This document shows positions 10,801 to 18,500 of a DNA stretch of 64,000 nt, in pieces. Positions within the stretch are counted from its first letter, which is position 1, and each line of letters starts with the position of its first letter. The notes below the pieces were generated by a model that was not told where the DNA came from, ran no database searches, and was given only the letters and a program-made list of their open reading frames with translations. Source of the DNA: Neodiprion pinetum (lineage: Eukaryota > Arthropoda > Insecta > Hymenoptera > Diprionidae); NCBI RefSeq assembly GCF_021155775.2, contig NC_060233.1:4196501-4260500 (forward strand), in the 5' to 3' direction. The position numbers and the translations under genes were made by a program.

Positions 10801-13540
10801 TGAACAGCAACAACCGATGGAAGCTGTCGACATTGCCAACAAAGGTTTGGAGGAGAGTAACGACCTTCGCGAACACATGGTCGGGATTTTATTCAGCAGA
10901 AGTAAACTCACTCATCTGCAGAAACAAGTTTGCGCTCATATAGTTCAAGCTATAAGAAAAGAGGCAACCCGTCTCAGGGAGGAATGGGAAGCTCTCTTGT
11001 GCTCCGCCACTCCGGTGAACAGCTTGATGAGCGATGGCAGCGATTTACCAAAGGCAGCAGATACGTATTGCTTTGAAATGCTGTCCATGGTTCTGGCGTT
11101 GAGCGGCAGCGCAGTAGGAAGAAATTATCTCTCACATCAATATGGTTTACTGCGAGATTTGTTGAGCCTGCTTCATACTGGATCTGCTCGAGTACAAAGA
11201 CAGGTAAAGATCAGCATTCCAAGGTTAATTGCGACTGAACGTGATGCTTTCCTTCAAGTATTACGCGAGAAACCAGAAGCTTATCATTTTATTTTCACTC
11301 GAAGGTAACGTCGCTGCTGAGAAGAATGTTGCCGGAGATCAAGCCACTGACTCTTGCTAGTGTGGTCAACGTCGAGCACCTGCCGCCTCCTGATTTTAGC
11401 ATAGTTTCCGTCACGAATAAAGGTCATGTACAATCTAACGAATTCGATGAACACGAACCAGGAATACTCGACGTTTTTTTGAGTTGCATCGCAAAGGCAC
11501 TAACTGTTCAAGTCAAAGTAAAAGGGAAGGAAAACGGTAAAGCTTTACAGACCGTGTCATTAGCCACAAGTATTCATCCGAAGAACGATATTGGCTCAAG
11601 ATGGTGGCTGAGAGGATGCATGACCAGAAAATTAGCTGAAGTCATTATACGATTGCTGAAAGATATGGCTGTGGTGAGTGATTTTGTGAAACGAAGTGCA
11701 AACCATTGCTAGTAAGTTCGACGACTTGTTGCTTACGTCAATTTTAATTTACTAGGGTAAGATATCCGAAGCCTGGGCAGCTGTAACTAAGGCTGCGATA
11801 GCTGAAAACATATTGAACCTCACGAGACTGGACGAAAAAAGTCGAGATCCAAACGAATGTCTTCATACACCGACTTTGTGGCTCGCTCTAGCTTCGCTTT
11901 GTGTTCTGGACATCGATCACGTTGAGAGGCTTTCTTCTGGACAGTGGAGTGCTGCCGACGGACAGCCACCGCCGCCCAGGGTGCGTGTCTTTTTTTTCTT
12001 TTCCTTCGATGTTTGGATAAAACTCATTGTATGTCGTAAGAACTTTAAGCATATTAGTAAATATTGTTTTATCATTTCAGCCGACTTGCAGTAATCATGA
12101 CGACAACGAGACGAACGCAATAATTCAGTGCAACGTCTGCGGTAATCTGTGCGCCGATTGTGACAGGGTTTTACATTTACACAGACGTACTAGGATGCAT
12201 GTTCGTCAAGTCTGCAAAGAAGAGGAGGAAGCGATTCGCGTTGATCTTCACGAAGGATGCGGACGTACAAAACTGTTCTGGGTCTTGGCTCTCGCGGACA
12301 GTAGAACTTTGAAAGCGTTGGTGGAGTTTCGCGACGGTTCACCGAGTAAACCGATCGGCTCAACGTCGGGAGTTTGTAGATTTTGCGGCACTACTGGAAA
12401 CACAGGCCTACTCGCCATCGGGAATATATGCTCAGATCACGACTGTCAGGAGCACGCAAAAAATGCTTGTAGCAAAGTTCATCCCTGCGGACACGTTTGT
12501 GGTGGTGTAAGAAACGAACGGCCCTGTCTTCCATGTTTGCACAGATGCATGCCTGGGACTGACTTAAAACAGGACGCCGATGACATGTGCATGATTTGTT
12601 TCACCGAAGCACTCTCTTGCGCTCCGGCCATCCAACTGCAGTGTGGTCACGTCTTTCATTTACATTGCTGCCGTAGCGTGCTTCTGAAACAATGGGTCGG
12701 CCCGAGAATTACATTCAGTTTTTCGCTTTGTCCCATTTGTAAACAGCCGATAGATCATCCAGCGTTGGCCGAAGAATTGGTCAGCGTCAAGGCTCTCTTC
12801 GAAGATGTAAGAAGAAAGGCTCTGATGAGACTCGAGTACGAAGGATTGCACAAGTAAGTCGTCGTCAATTCTGTTGTTTGCAAAATTTGTAATAAAGTAT
12901 TGCTGGAACCGCGGACTGAATTTCGAATGTTACTGTTTCTTCTAGGGCCGAAGCAGTGGTTGCACCAGGGGCACGATACCACCAGGATCCTGCGGCTTAT
13001 GCTATGGATCGTTATGCTTACTACGTGTGCTATAAATGTCAAAAGGCGTATTATGGCGGTGAAGCAAGATGCGACGCTCAACTAGGCGGAGAGACGTTTG
13101 ATCCGACTGAACTTGTTTGCGGAGGATGTAGTGATGTTGCGAGGGCCCAAATGTGTCCGAAACATGGCGCCGATTTCCTCGAATATAAGTGTAGATACTG
13201 TTGTTCAGTCGCAGTGTTCTTCTGTTTTGGAACAACGCATTTTTGTAACACGTGTCACGACGATTTTCAACGAGTCGCCAATATTCCCAAAATCGAGCTT
13301 CCCTCTTGTCCCGCGGGTAAGCGTTTCATTTCTATTTTTGGTATTTAGTTATGATAATTCTCTCAACAAGATTACAATTCATCTGTGTACTTGAAAAATG
13401 TATTTGAATATTTGCTTTTTCCAGGTCCTAAAGCTAAGCAATTAGAGGGAGACGAATGCCCGCTGCACGTAAAACATCCACCGACAGGTGAAGAGTTTGC
13501 TTTAGGATGTGGTGTTTGTCGTAACGCGCACACCTTCTGA
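1672..13540 (+). CDS. hiw: Highwire/MYCBP2 (PHR-family) E3 ubiquitin ligase, 3' half, 22 exons
   Basis: The protein family is a very large RING-linked E3 ligase that, in flies, worms and mammals, limits synapse growth and promotes axon degeneration, partly by ubiquitinating the DLK/Wallenda kinase with an F-box partner. Seen here: about 2,470-2,497 C-terminal residues in 22 exons whose phases all match. Exons: 1672-1894, 2649-3302, 3400-3605, 4095-4245, 4329-4674, 4734-4911, 5002-5192, 6126-6215, 6730-6959, 7032-8579, 8688-8859, 9072-9454, 9552-9681, 9772-10178, 10287-10401, 10492-10682, 10778-11203, 11305-11673, 11756-11980, 12081-12853, 12946-13316, 13425-13540. Domain order is filamin-like, SH3-like, Ser/Pro linkers, Cys/His finger, DOC/APC10, B-box-like zinc cluster, RING, tandem-cysteine relay. 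The C-terminus CGVCRNAHTF is as in MYCBP2. Full-length members are about 4,600-5,200 residues, so the RCC1-like and PHR domains lie left of the window. Family assignment is from remembered similarity over the whole length and is very secure; exon edges are read by eye. Confidence 0.96.
1928..2567. mobile_element. Foldback element in hiw intron
   Basis: The two ends are inverted copies: CAGCTTGGACGGTCTAAAAT at the left against ATTTTAGACCTTCCCAGCTG at the right, with similarity running in for about 90 bp (GAAAACAC and GCAATTTGAA type blocks). A second inverted pair lies further in: AAATGGCGGCGTGGCGCATA near 2077 against its mirror ending near 2477, then ATAAGTAGC. The element fills most of the 754-bp intron 1895-2648. 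It has no coding capacity, so it is non-autonomous. Confidence 0.8.
2649..3302 (+). CDS. hiw: hiw exon: filamin-like domain and start of SH3-like segment
   Basis: The acceptor is gtgtttcag and the donor GAG|gtaagg, phase 0 to 0. It contains the filamin/ABP280-type immunoglobulin fold (conserved YSFEELRF and GDGSYSATWTP) and then the RKFVAKNSAGLRIR...HPSLQSEQI block that begins an SH3-like unit. Bases 3012-3095 inside this exon look like a short in-frame intron; the family alignment reads better without them. Confidence 0.92.
3012..3095 (+). other. hiw: Candidate 84-bp in-frame intron (exitron) inside a hiw exon
   Basis: This stretch begins GTGAGTG and ends ATGTTGCAG, both good splice signals. 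It is exactly 28 codons long and has no stop. Removing it joins ...DGYSMED to NFKVEVKEPPQGM, which matches the MYCBP2 family, where this point has no comparable insertion. It is either a normal short intron that happens to be open, or an optionally retained one. Confidence 0.7.
3400..3605 (+). CDS. hiw: hiw exon: SH3-like segment
   Basis: The acceptor is gcgtatcag and the donor GA|gtaagt, phase 0 to 2. It encodes HNDDGVWLRLN...TIK and EAWCLQYNQHLGKTLL, a strongly conserved MYCBP2 block that completes the first SH3-like unit begun in the previous exon. Confidence 0.92.
3661..4069 (-). mobile_element. Family A short transposon, full-length copy in hiw intron
   Basis: This is a 409-bp element with ends CGCCGAGAAAAATTTC and AAAAATTTCTCTCAGTG, imperfect inverted repeats. 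It is the most complete copy in the first half of the window and lies wholly inside the intron 3606-4094. It has no ORF. It ends 25 bp before the splice acceptor of the next exon. Confidence 0.88.
4095..4245 (+). CDS. hiw: hiw exon: second SH3-like unit, start
   Basis: The acceptor is tatatttcag and the donor TAC|gtaagt. It enters in phase 2 and leaves in phase 0. It encodes CGASGHNIRSKPSLKAPPVG and GMLALGN, conserved in the family. The acceptor lies only 25 bp after the end of a short transposon that fills most of the preceding intron. Confidence 0.92.
4329..4674 (+). CDS. hiw: hiw exon: second SH3-like unit, end, and linker
   Basis: The acceptor is tttctctttcag and the donor CCAG|gtaaaa, phase 0 to 1. 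It starts HVNSEGTWVQ and includes KYCF...EAWSLAV, the partner half of the second SH3-like unit. It then runs into a Gly/Asn/Phe-rich linker of low complexity. Confidence 0.92.
4734..4911 (+). CDS. hiw: hiw exon: charged linker
   Basis: The acceptor is aatttttcag and the donor GGAAA|gtaagc, phase 1 to 2. It encodes a Lys/Arg/Glu/Gly-rich, probably disordered segment including KFSVLQKWLRG. Identity rests on position and phase. Confidence 0.88.
5002..5192 (+). CDS. hiw: hiw exon: conserved ELVKAIGESRANGNG motif
   Basis: The acceptor is tttgtctacag and the donor CCTG|gtacgt, phase 2 to 1. It encodes EFVGVSVKELVKAIGESRAN, a highly conserved short motif of the family, followed by TPPETPRR and Ser-rich sequence likely to be phosphorylated and disordered. 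Confidence 0.93.
5193..6125 (+). other. hiw intron with candidate alternative terminal exon
   Basis: This is a large intron (933 bp) compared with its neighbours. Inside it, a good pyrimidine tract and acceptor end at 5752. From there the frame adds only seven residues (GIQCLCS) before TAA at 5773-5775, and an AATAAA signal lies at 6018-6023. This could be an alternative last exon with intronic polyadenylation. The rest is AT-rich with nothing else recognisable. Confidence 0.35.
6126..6215 (+). CDS. hiw: hiw exon: 90-bp symmetric exon, possibly a cassette
   Basis: The acceptor is aactcgccag and the donor TTAG|gtaagg, phase 1 to 1, so skipping it keeps the frame. It encodes a Gly/Ser-rich segment (GGRNLIGGGDSAGSSPLLCG). 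Its weak acceptor and long flanking introns (933 and 514 bp) make it a likely alternatively used exon. Confidence 0.75.
6730..6959 (+). CDS. hiw: hiw exon: Ser/Thr/Pro-rich linker
   Basis: The acceptor is tttatttactag and the donor GCT|gtaagt, phase 1 to 0. It encodes repeated SP motifs (DLSPSPS, PPDTPRKEA) typical of a disordered, phosphorylated linker. The preceding intron (6216-6729) is AT-rich with nothing recognised. Confidence 0.9.
7032..8579 (+). CDS. hiw: hiw largest exon: Myc-binding region and Cys/His finger
   Basis: The acceptor is ctcgctttgaag and the donor AGG|gtgagt, phase 0 to 0, 516 codons. It contains VAECLRAVFAAYLWHEGIVH and ACASFLKFHPSLP, a helical block conserved in all PHR proteins. 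A lysine-rich linker follows, then a zinc-binding segment starting CELCGLMFPHPVTYHMK with HPGCGWHAGGKGYNS and WAGNCGDGG, and CDTCREKYL. It corresponds to the region of MYCBP2 first described as binding Myc. A GTAAGT at about 7520 is inside conserved coding sequence and is not used. Confidence 0.95.
8688..8859 (+). CDS. hiw: hiw exon: acidic/Ser-rich linker
   Basis: The acceptor is accctttcag and the donor AACG|gtgagt, phase 0 to 1. It encodes PVSDSDSDSGKGRGMFHRSV, where the HRSVS resembles the FQRSYS motif of the mammalian protein, followed by a basic and Asn/Ser-rich stretch. Confidence 0.9.
9072..9454 (+). CDS. hiw: hiw exon: helical block before DOC domain
   Basis: The acceptor is tcaaaacag and the donor CAC|gtaagt, phase 1 to 0. 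It encodes PVMSFVLHQHNL..LAMKQALRRAACRV and ALNWLLRSVTQ...HDLLWWFLSALTP, a helical region conserved with mammals, ending in an acidic linker. Confidence 0.94.
9552..9681 (+). CDS. hiw: hiw exon: conserved CEHPLSD block
   Basis: The acceptor is ttattacag and the donor CCAG|gtaagg, phase 0 to 1. It encodes CEHPLSDLVVAGEAANPLP and a helix FHTLLQTIADLM, near-identical in pattern to the mammalian sequence. Confidence 0.94.
9772..10178 (+). CDS. hiw: hiw exon: start of DOC/APC10 domain
   Basis: The acceptor is ataattccag and the donor GCG|gtaagg, phase 1 to 0. It encodes AVRCWGIRF and, further on, SRQAMIGSLTDNSTETFWES followed by GDEDRNKTK, the hallmark of the DOC (APC10-like) beta-sandwich that begins here. 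Confidence 0.95.
10287..10401 (+). CDS. hiw: hiw exon: DOC domain middle
   Basis: The acceptor is tatcttttgcag and the donor ACAG|gtaatt, phase 0 to 1. It encodes NKVSSVTFQSG and RSAGWVSC, strands of the DOC fold. Confidence 0.93.
10492..10682 (+). CDS. hiw: hiw exon: DOC domain end
   Basis: The acceptor is attttttttag and the donor CAG|gtttgt (weak at positions 3-4), phase 1 to 0. It encodes ELKGPDNSLRVRQIRILG, QQRNCEAETLKVFRLIT and so on, which closes the DOC domain. Confidence 0.93.
10778..11203 (+). CDS. hiw: hiw exon: helical repeat region
   Basis: The acceptor is tttatccag and the donor CAG|gtaaag, phase 0 to 0. It encodes VFGKLIQG, LREHMVGILFSRSKLT, QKQVCAHIVQAIRKEATR and CFEMLSMVLALSGS, as in MYCBP2. 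Reading past 11203 stays open for 34 residues, but the family joins RVQRQ directly to VTSLLRRML in the next exon. Confidence 0.95.
11305..11673 (+). CDS. hiw: hiw exon: helical region continued
   Basis: The acceptor is tcactcgaag and the donor GTG|gtgagt, phase 0 to 0. It encodes VTSLLRRMLPE, ILDVFLSCIAKALTVQVK and IIRLLKDMAV, matching the family, with a less conserved N-rich insert before SRWWLRG. Confidence 0.94.
11756..11980 (+). CDS. hiw: hiw exon: helical region before zinc clusters
   Basis: The acceptor is aatttactag and the donor AGG|gtgcgt, phase 0 to 0. It encodes KISEAWAAVTKAAIAENIL and LWLALASLCVLDIDHVERLS, near-identical in pattern to mammals. Confidence 0.94.
12081..12853 (+). 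CDS. hiw: hiw exon: B-box-like zinc cluster and RING domain
   Basis: The acceptor is tatcatttcag and the donor AA|gtaagt, phase 0 to 2. It encodes CNVCGNLCADCDRVLHLHRR (zinc cluster), CRFCG, CGHVCGG, then the E2-binding RING: CMICFTEAL...CGHVFHLHCC...CPICK, with all C/H ligands present. It ends FEDVRRKALMRLEYEGLHK, the helix joining the RING to the relay domain. Confidence 0.96.
12946..13316 (+). CDS. hiw: hiw exon: tandem-cysteine relay domain
   Basis: The acceptor is tttcttctag and the donor GCGG|gtaagc, phase 2 to 1. This is the catalytic relay domain that takes ubiquitin from the E2 on one cysteine, passes it to a second and esterifies threonine or serine. By counting from the C-terminus of human MYCBP2, the equivalents are Cys (human 4520) at 13070-13072, Glu (4534) at 13109-13111, Cys (4572) at 13223-13225 and His (4583) at 13256-13258. 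All are intact. Confidence 0.95.
13425..13540 (+). CDS. hiw: hiw last coding exon
   Basis: The acceptor is gctttttccag, entering in phase 1. It encodes the last zinc ligands CPLHVKHPPTGEEFALGCGV and ends CRNAHTF followed by TGA at 13538-13540, the exact type of C-terminus of MYCBP2/Highwire. Confidence 0.96.
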
Positions 13541-14220
13541 ATTTCCTATATATGTAATTAATAATTTATTACACCTCGATTGTTAGACACAATCAATTAC
13601 CGAACTTTGAATGAAGTTTCGATCGACCTAGTTTTAATAGTTTATAATATTGATTTCGGTTAATTGTCGATAATCGTTATCGAATGCGCCGGTTTAGCCA
13701 TACTAGTCCAATCCTGGGAGCAGGAAAATCACTCTTTTAACTTACATTTGTATCTGGTAGCCATAGTATATCCCGCTATTTAAACTTGACGGAATGATCA
13801 GCAACCTACTATTGATTTTGAGAAAATACAACCTCTCTTTAATCAAAAAGTTTGCTGCAAAGTATAATATGGTTCTTAGGTATGGAGGTAATTAACATTG
13901 AGCCATCAGAGCCATGCAATACATGTTGAAATTCGATTTATTTCAATAGTATAGCAATTCAACCTACTTTGAAATGCCGTTGTAATACGGCAAGTTTGAT
14001 CGAATTTCAGGATGTATCACGGTCTTGAGCATTTGAACGGAACGTGATTTCTGCCCAAGGATTGCAAGTTAGTGAAGTTTGTGAGATGTTAGATGAACAA
14101 TGGAAAGGAATAATTACTGAATTTCATGAAGTGCACTAATAAAATTATTTATTATTCGTATGAATAATCTTTACATTATTATCATTATGTATACATATTA
14201 TAAATAATAAATATAGGGTA
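13541..14220 (+). other. hiw: Probable hiw 3' UTR
   Basis: This is AT-rich sequence directly after the stop codon with no coding potential. AATAAA occurs at 14138-14143 and an overlapping AATAA-rich stretch lies near 14205-14213, so the transcript probably ends soon after one of these. Confidence 0.6.
14138..14143 (+). terminator. Candidate polyadenylation signal for hiw
   Basis: A canonical AATAAA stands about 600 bp after the hiw stop codon, in an AT-rich 3' region. A second AATAA-rich stretch follows some 65 bp later and could be used instead. Confidence 0.5.
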
Positions 14221-15340
14221 GGTGCGAAGGTGTTATTTAATGATTCGATATGAATATACAAAAAAAAAAAAATTCATCAACCAAAATCATAGTAAAAATT
14301 GTCATCACGTTCGAATAATACAGTAATGGAACGAAACGCAATATTTTTCCATTCTTTACGAAAAATTTTTTTATTTTCTTGCATTGCTGAAATAAGCATT
14401 GAAGATTTTTGTCGGCTCATACATTATTTAATTTTCCGCAGCTATCATATATTATACCTTTTTCGATTGAAAATGAAAGTGAAAAAAATAATAAAAAAAA
14501 AAAAATGAACCAAACAAAAATTAAGAAAATAAAATAAAATAATTAAACATTTGTGATTTGTGAAAAATAGATCGTGACAAACAATGTAGTAAGTTGTCAA
14601 TAATTGAATTTAGTCAGGTGTTTTACCTGCATGTACTCAAATGTCATTAACTATAAAGATAAGAAATACTGCATGTTTTTATATTTATTTTCTATCGAAT
14701 TTTTTTCAGATATTATTAGTTGCGCTTTAGCAGTAATTTTATTTATTTCCCAATCGAATAATTTATGCCAAATGCTAATTAATTACCCGTAATTATACAT
14801 TATAAACAATGTCGCATTAATGCACGATTTAGGTATGATTTTTGTGAAAATATACAATATAAATTAAGTAAGTAGATTTATTTCAATGCTATGCGGGGTG
14901 AAATCGTACAAGATTGAAAGAGTACCTTGCCATCACTTTTAACAACTGTTCGTACAACATCAATCATATCTCGTGAACTTTCTTTTCATTTGAATAATTC
15001 CATTCGAATTTGCGGGGTGGCAGTGTACTCGTTTCAATGTGCCAATTATTGTACAAGAATTTGTTAACCTTCTCTGTCTTATATTTCCTGGATGATCATA
15101 TTATACACACATTGAGTATTATATGGACAGGAAAAAAAAAAATTAGTAAAAGGAAAAAAAATACTAAAGAAAGATACTCTTGAAACGAGGCTGTTTAATT
15201 TTTTTTCCATTATTTATCGTACAACTAATAAAAGCAGATAAAGGTGTTATTCGAAGAAATGTTTAAATTGTAAATTTTGCGTTCCGAATGTTTGAATAAT
15301 AGGAGACGAAATGACGAATCGAATTCTCCGTGAATTCTCC
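14221..15340. other. AT-rich spacer
   Basis: This holds A/T runs and short open frames with no codon bias or recognisable domains. I see nothing gene-like between the hiw 3' end and the GC-richer block beginning at about 15.34 kb. Confidence 0.6.
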
Positions 15341-15595
15341 GGATCAAACCACTACGCTCTGTCGGCGGCCGGCTGAAAGAGCCAATAAAATCGCAGCGTC
15401 AACGGGAAAGCAGCCTCATTCAGTTTGCGACAGTCGCGCGAAGCTGGCCGCAAATCGACGCGGCGATATGATTGATCCAAGATGGCGTCGTGCCGATTGA
15501 AGGTGGCGCCGCGTAGCGTCGCAGTGTAAAAATAGTTCCGAAACAAGAGGTTGTGTGTGTGGTGCGATACGGACGGTTTTTCGCTTCGATCAGCG
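15340..15595 (+). promoter_or_regulatory. Candidate promoter and non-coding first exon
   Basis: A sharp GC-rich block stands in AT-rich DNA. It holds CAAGATGGCGTC at 15478-15489, a match to the Pho/YY1 core often found at housekeeping starts, a short uORF of 15 codons (15482-15529), GGTGGCGCC, and a good splice donor AGCG|gtaagt at 15595. The best reading is a 5' UTR exon of a plus-strand gene, with WDR47 (coding start 48795) the only plus-strand gene seen downstream. The link to WDR47 is inference. An alternative is a divergent promoter or an unseen small gene. Confidence 0.45.
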
Positions 15596-18500
15596 GTAAG
15601 TAGCCGCTATTTACTCTATTGCGTAATTTGAGATAAAAAAAGACGATGCAGGCGAGCATTGTCGCGTTAGTTCCGTCGTCAATCAACCGCTCGAAGTCGC
15701 GATAATCGTTAAATACGACATCGGGTGTCGTGTGTGCGAGTCTCCCACGCACATTCGGTCACATACCAACCCTGCCGTCGCCGCTGTCAATGAGTTTCGT
15801 TGGCTCTGTTTATTTATAACGCGATACTAACAGCGTCCGCATTTAATGATATTTTAGAAAAAACTTGTACCATTCTCCCCTCGGCTTTGGTCATATGTTT
15901 CTTCCGAAAAGCCAACCGCTCTTTATTCCTTTCGTACGCGCAGTGGATTTATTATCCCCCGTTGGTCCCCGCTTCGCGACTGTTTCTGCATCGCCTCGCA
16001 TCAATCAAAACATTAACGTGAGCGACTATCATTCAAACCTGTTTATTTATTCGACAAGGAATTCGCTCGCACAGCCGAAACCTTCCTCGTACAGTTCTCA
16101 AATCTTCATCGCGTCGTAATCCTTAATGTGATCTTCGTTAACGCTCCGAATAACCATCATCACCTGTTTGATATTAGTAGCATTACGTAGAGATTCCGCG
16201 AACGGTTCTTCGTCGATGATTGAAGTATTAATTCATACCTGTTTTTGCGTATAATATCCTCACCGGTTAAACGTTTGCCAATTTGTTTTAATACCGTTAC
16301 TCGAAATATGCTCAATACCGTACGTCGGATTATTAGTAAAATCGGCCTTGGGTGGTGTCGTTCGGTAAGTCGAGTTACTTATCAATTTCCCATTTATTTA
16401 CGTTCGTTGATCAAACTCTGTATAATGTGCAACATATCTACGAAGCCAGACATTTTTGTAGGCGCCAGGAAAAACGGCGGTGTGTCACGTATCAAGTCGG
16501 ACGAAATTAGACATTACGGCGGGGTAATTGGAGTGAAAATTCCTAGAAGTACCGAGAGAACTCGACGGGAGTCGAAATTGGTTTCCGTTACGGTTCCAGG
16601 TTTTTAACTCCAAAGGGTTCGCGTTGTGACGGAACGGGAATGAAACACGTGCGTAGAAGCACCAGCAGCAGCAGCAGCACGAGACAAACGCACGCGGCTT
16701 TCGTTGCACGTTAACATCGCGGCTTTTCGTCCCGCGGATACGAAGAGTGTTGAGAAAAAAAAGAAAAAAAAAAAAAAAAATAAGGAAAGGAAAAGGAGGC
16801 AAAGTCACGCCGGGAAAAATAAAGAAAACCGTTGAAACACGCAAACTGTTTCACGTTCTTCGGGGTGGTGATTATTTCTGAACATCGCTGCTTTGGAACA
16901 ACGCCCTTTTCAATACTCGCAAGCCTTTCCGTCAAAGGCTTCGAGCTTTCCTCGCACGTAATCGGTCCTCACCGCATGCACTTAGCTTCTGGCTCGTAGG
17001 CTGCAACCTTTACGATCTTAACAGATGTCGGCTTGTTATTATAAAGTGTTGTCGAGCGGAGGAGCGGCTGATGTTTGAGAGAGAGAGAGAGAGGAACGCG
17101 AAACCTGACAAAAAGATGCAATCGCTACGTTTGACGATGATAAGATCGGGCTACGTGGCGATGTTTTAACCAAGCCGCAGATAAGAGTATGAAGGAATAA
17201 AGAGAAGTGCGGATATTACAGGAGAGAAGAGGAATTTTTGCGGTCGTGATCGAGCATTTTTTCTCTCTTTATTTTTTATTCTTTGCAATTTCGCAAAAGG
17301 CTTCTTGTTGTTATATTCCCGAATAGATAATTAATTGTGGATGGGGAACGCATCGCGACGCATCAAAATGTCTAAAATATACGAGCAGAGGACTAATGAA
17401 TCATCGTATAAATTTACAATATTACATGTCAAATGGGAAAATTCAGGGATCGTAAGGAAAAACTTTTTTCCATTTACAAATCCTTTTCAAACTTCAGATA
17501 TGCTTCGTAGATTCGGTTAAGCTAACTTTCGGAAATGGTATTGTTAAATTTACAATTATTCGTATGAAACGAAGAAATACTACGTGTTTATTAGATCTAA
17601 ATTTATATATTCAAGGTGTACAAATTCTGGAGGTTTTAGTCATAAATGTTGCCCAACATTCAGGGATTTCTTAATTTTTTTAACGCCAAAAGTCAGGGAA
17701 TTTTATTTAAGCTAAATTGTCGTCATCCTGTTTTATGAAAACGTTGTTCAGGCACGGTTTTGAATTTGTTTTTTTTTTTTTTCTCTTCGCTTATAACGGA
17801 TCCGAGGAAAATCGTCGATTTGGAATGACTAAATTTGTCTGATGTAAATTAGTCAGTTCTTACACATATTGTATTTATTTTCTCTGTATGGGAGAGGAAA
17901 TTAATAGATAAATTCAAATTACTACTTACACAATGCGTACACGAGTCCATAATTTTCAATTCTAAATGTCAACCTATGATCGATTATCCCTGCTGCAGTT
18001 TCGGCTGTCGCCTGGAGAGTTAAGATCTTATAATCGACTCTATGATAAAAAAAAGAAGAAGACTGATCGTACCAGAATTATAAGACCGAAAAAGGCGACG
18101 TATAGTGTATACATTGCCAAAACGAATTCTTACCCATCTATATCGAATTATTCATGAATTCCTTATACAAACCGAGTCCGAGTACCGCTAACTCGTAACG
18201 TGCGTAAGCTGTTTATTTTTCTCAACTGCTGTAACATCATCACACTAACTGTAATAAAAAATTTCAACTCACAGCCCGCGATTTTCAACGTCGCGTGCAG
18301 TGTAGCATAATTATCCACGTGACAAGGAATGCTAGAATTTATCTGTATTCTGCCGAACGAATTCCATTACAAAATTGGTGTTTAAGCTTTCAGTGGGAAG
18401 AAAACATTTGTTCCGAACCGTAGTTAATTCTTGAAAAGTTATTTGCCAAATTTTATTTTCATTCTTTACCCTCTTGCAAGTTCCGTGCATCAACGTTATA

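Noticed and set aside
11204..11304. Read-through coding after RVQRQ in hiw
   Set aside because: The frame stays open for 34 residues, but good GT-AG borders and the family sequence place an intron here.
16485..16935. Overlapping minus-strand frames rich in Phe
   Set aside because: They arise from A-runs and a GCA triplet run on the plus strand, with no gene features.
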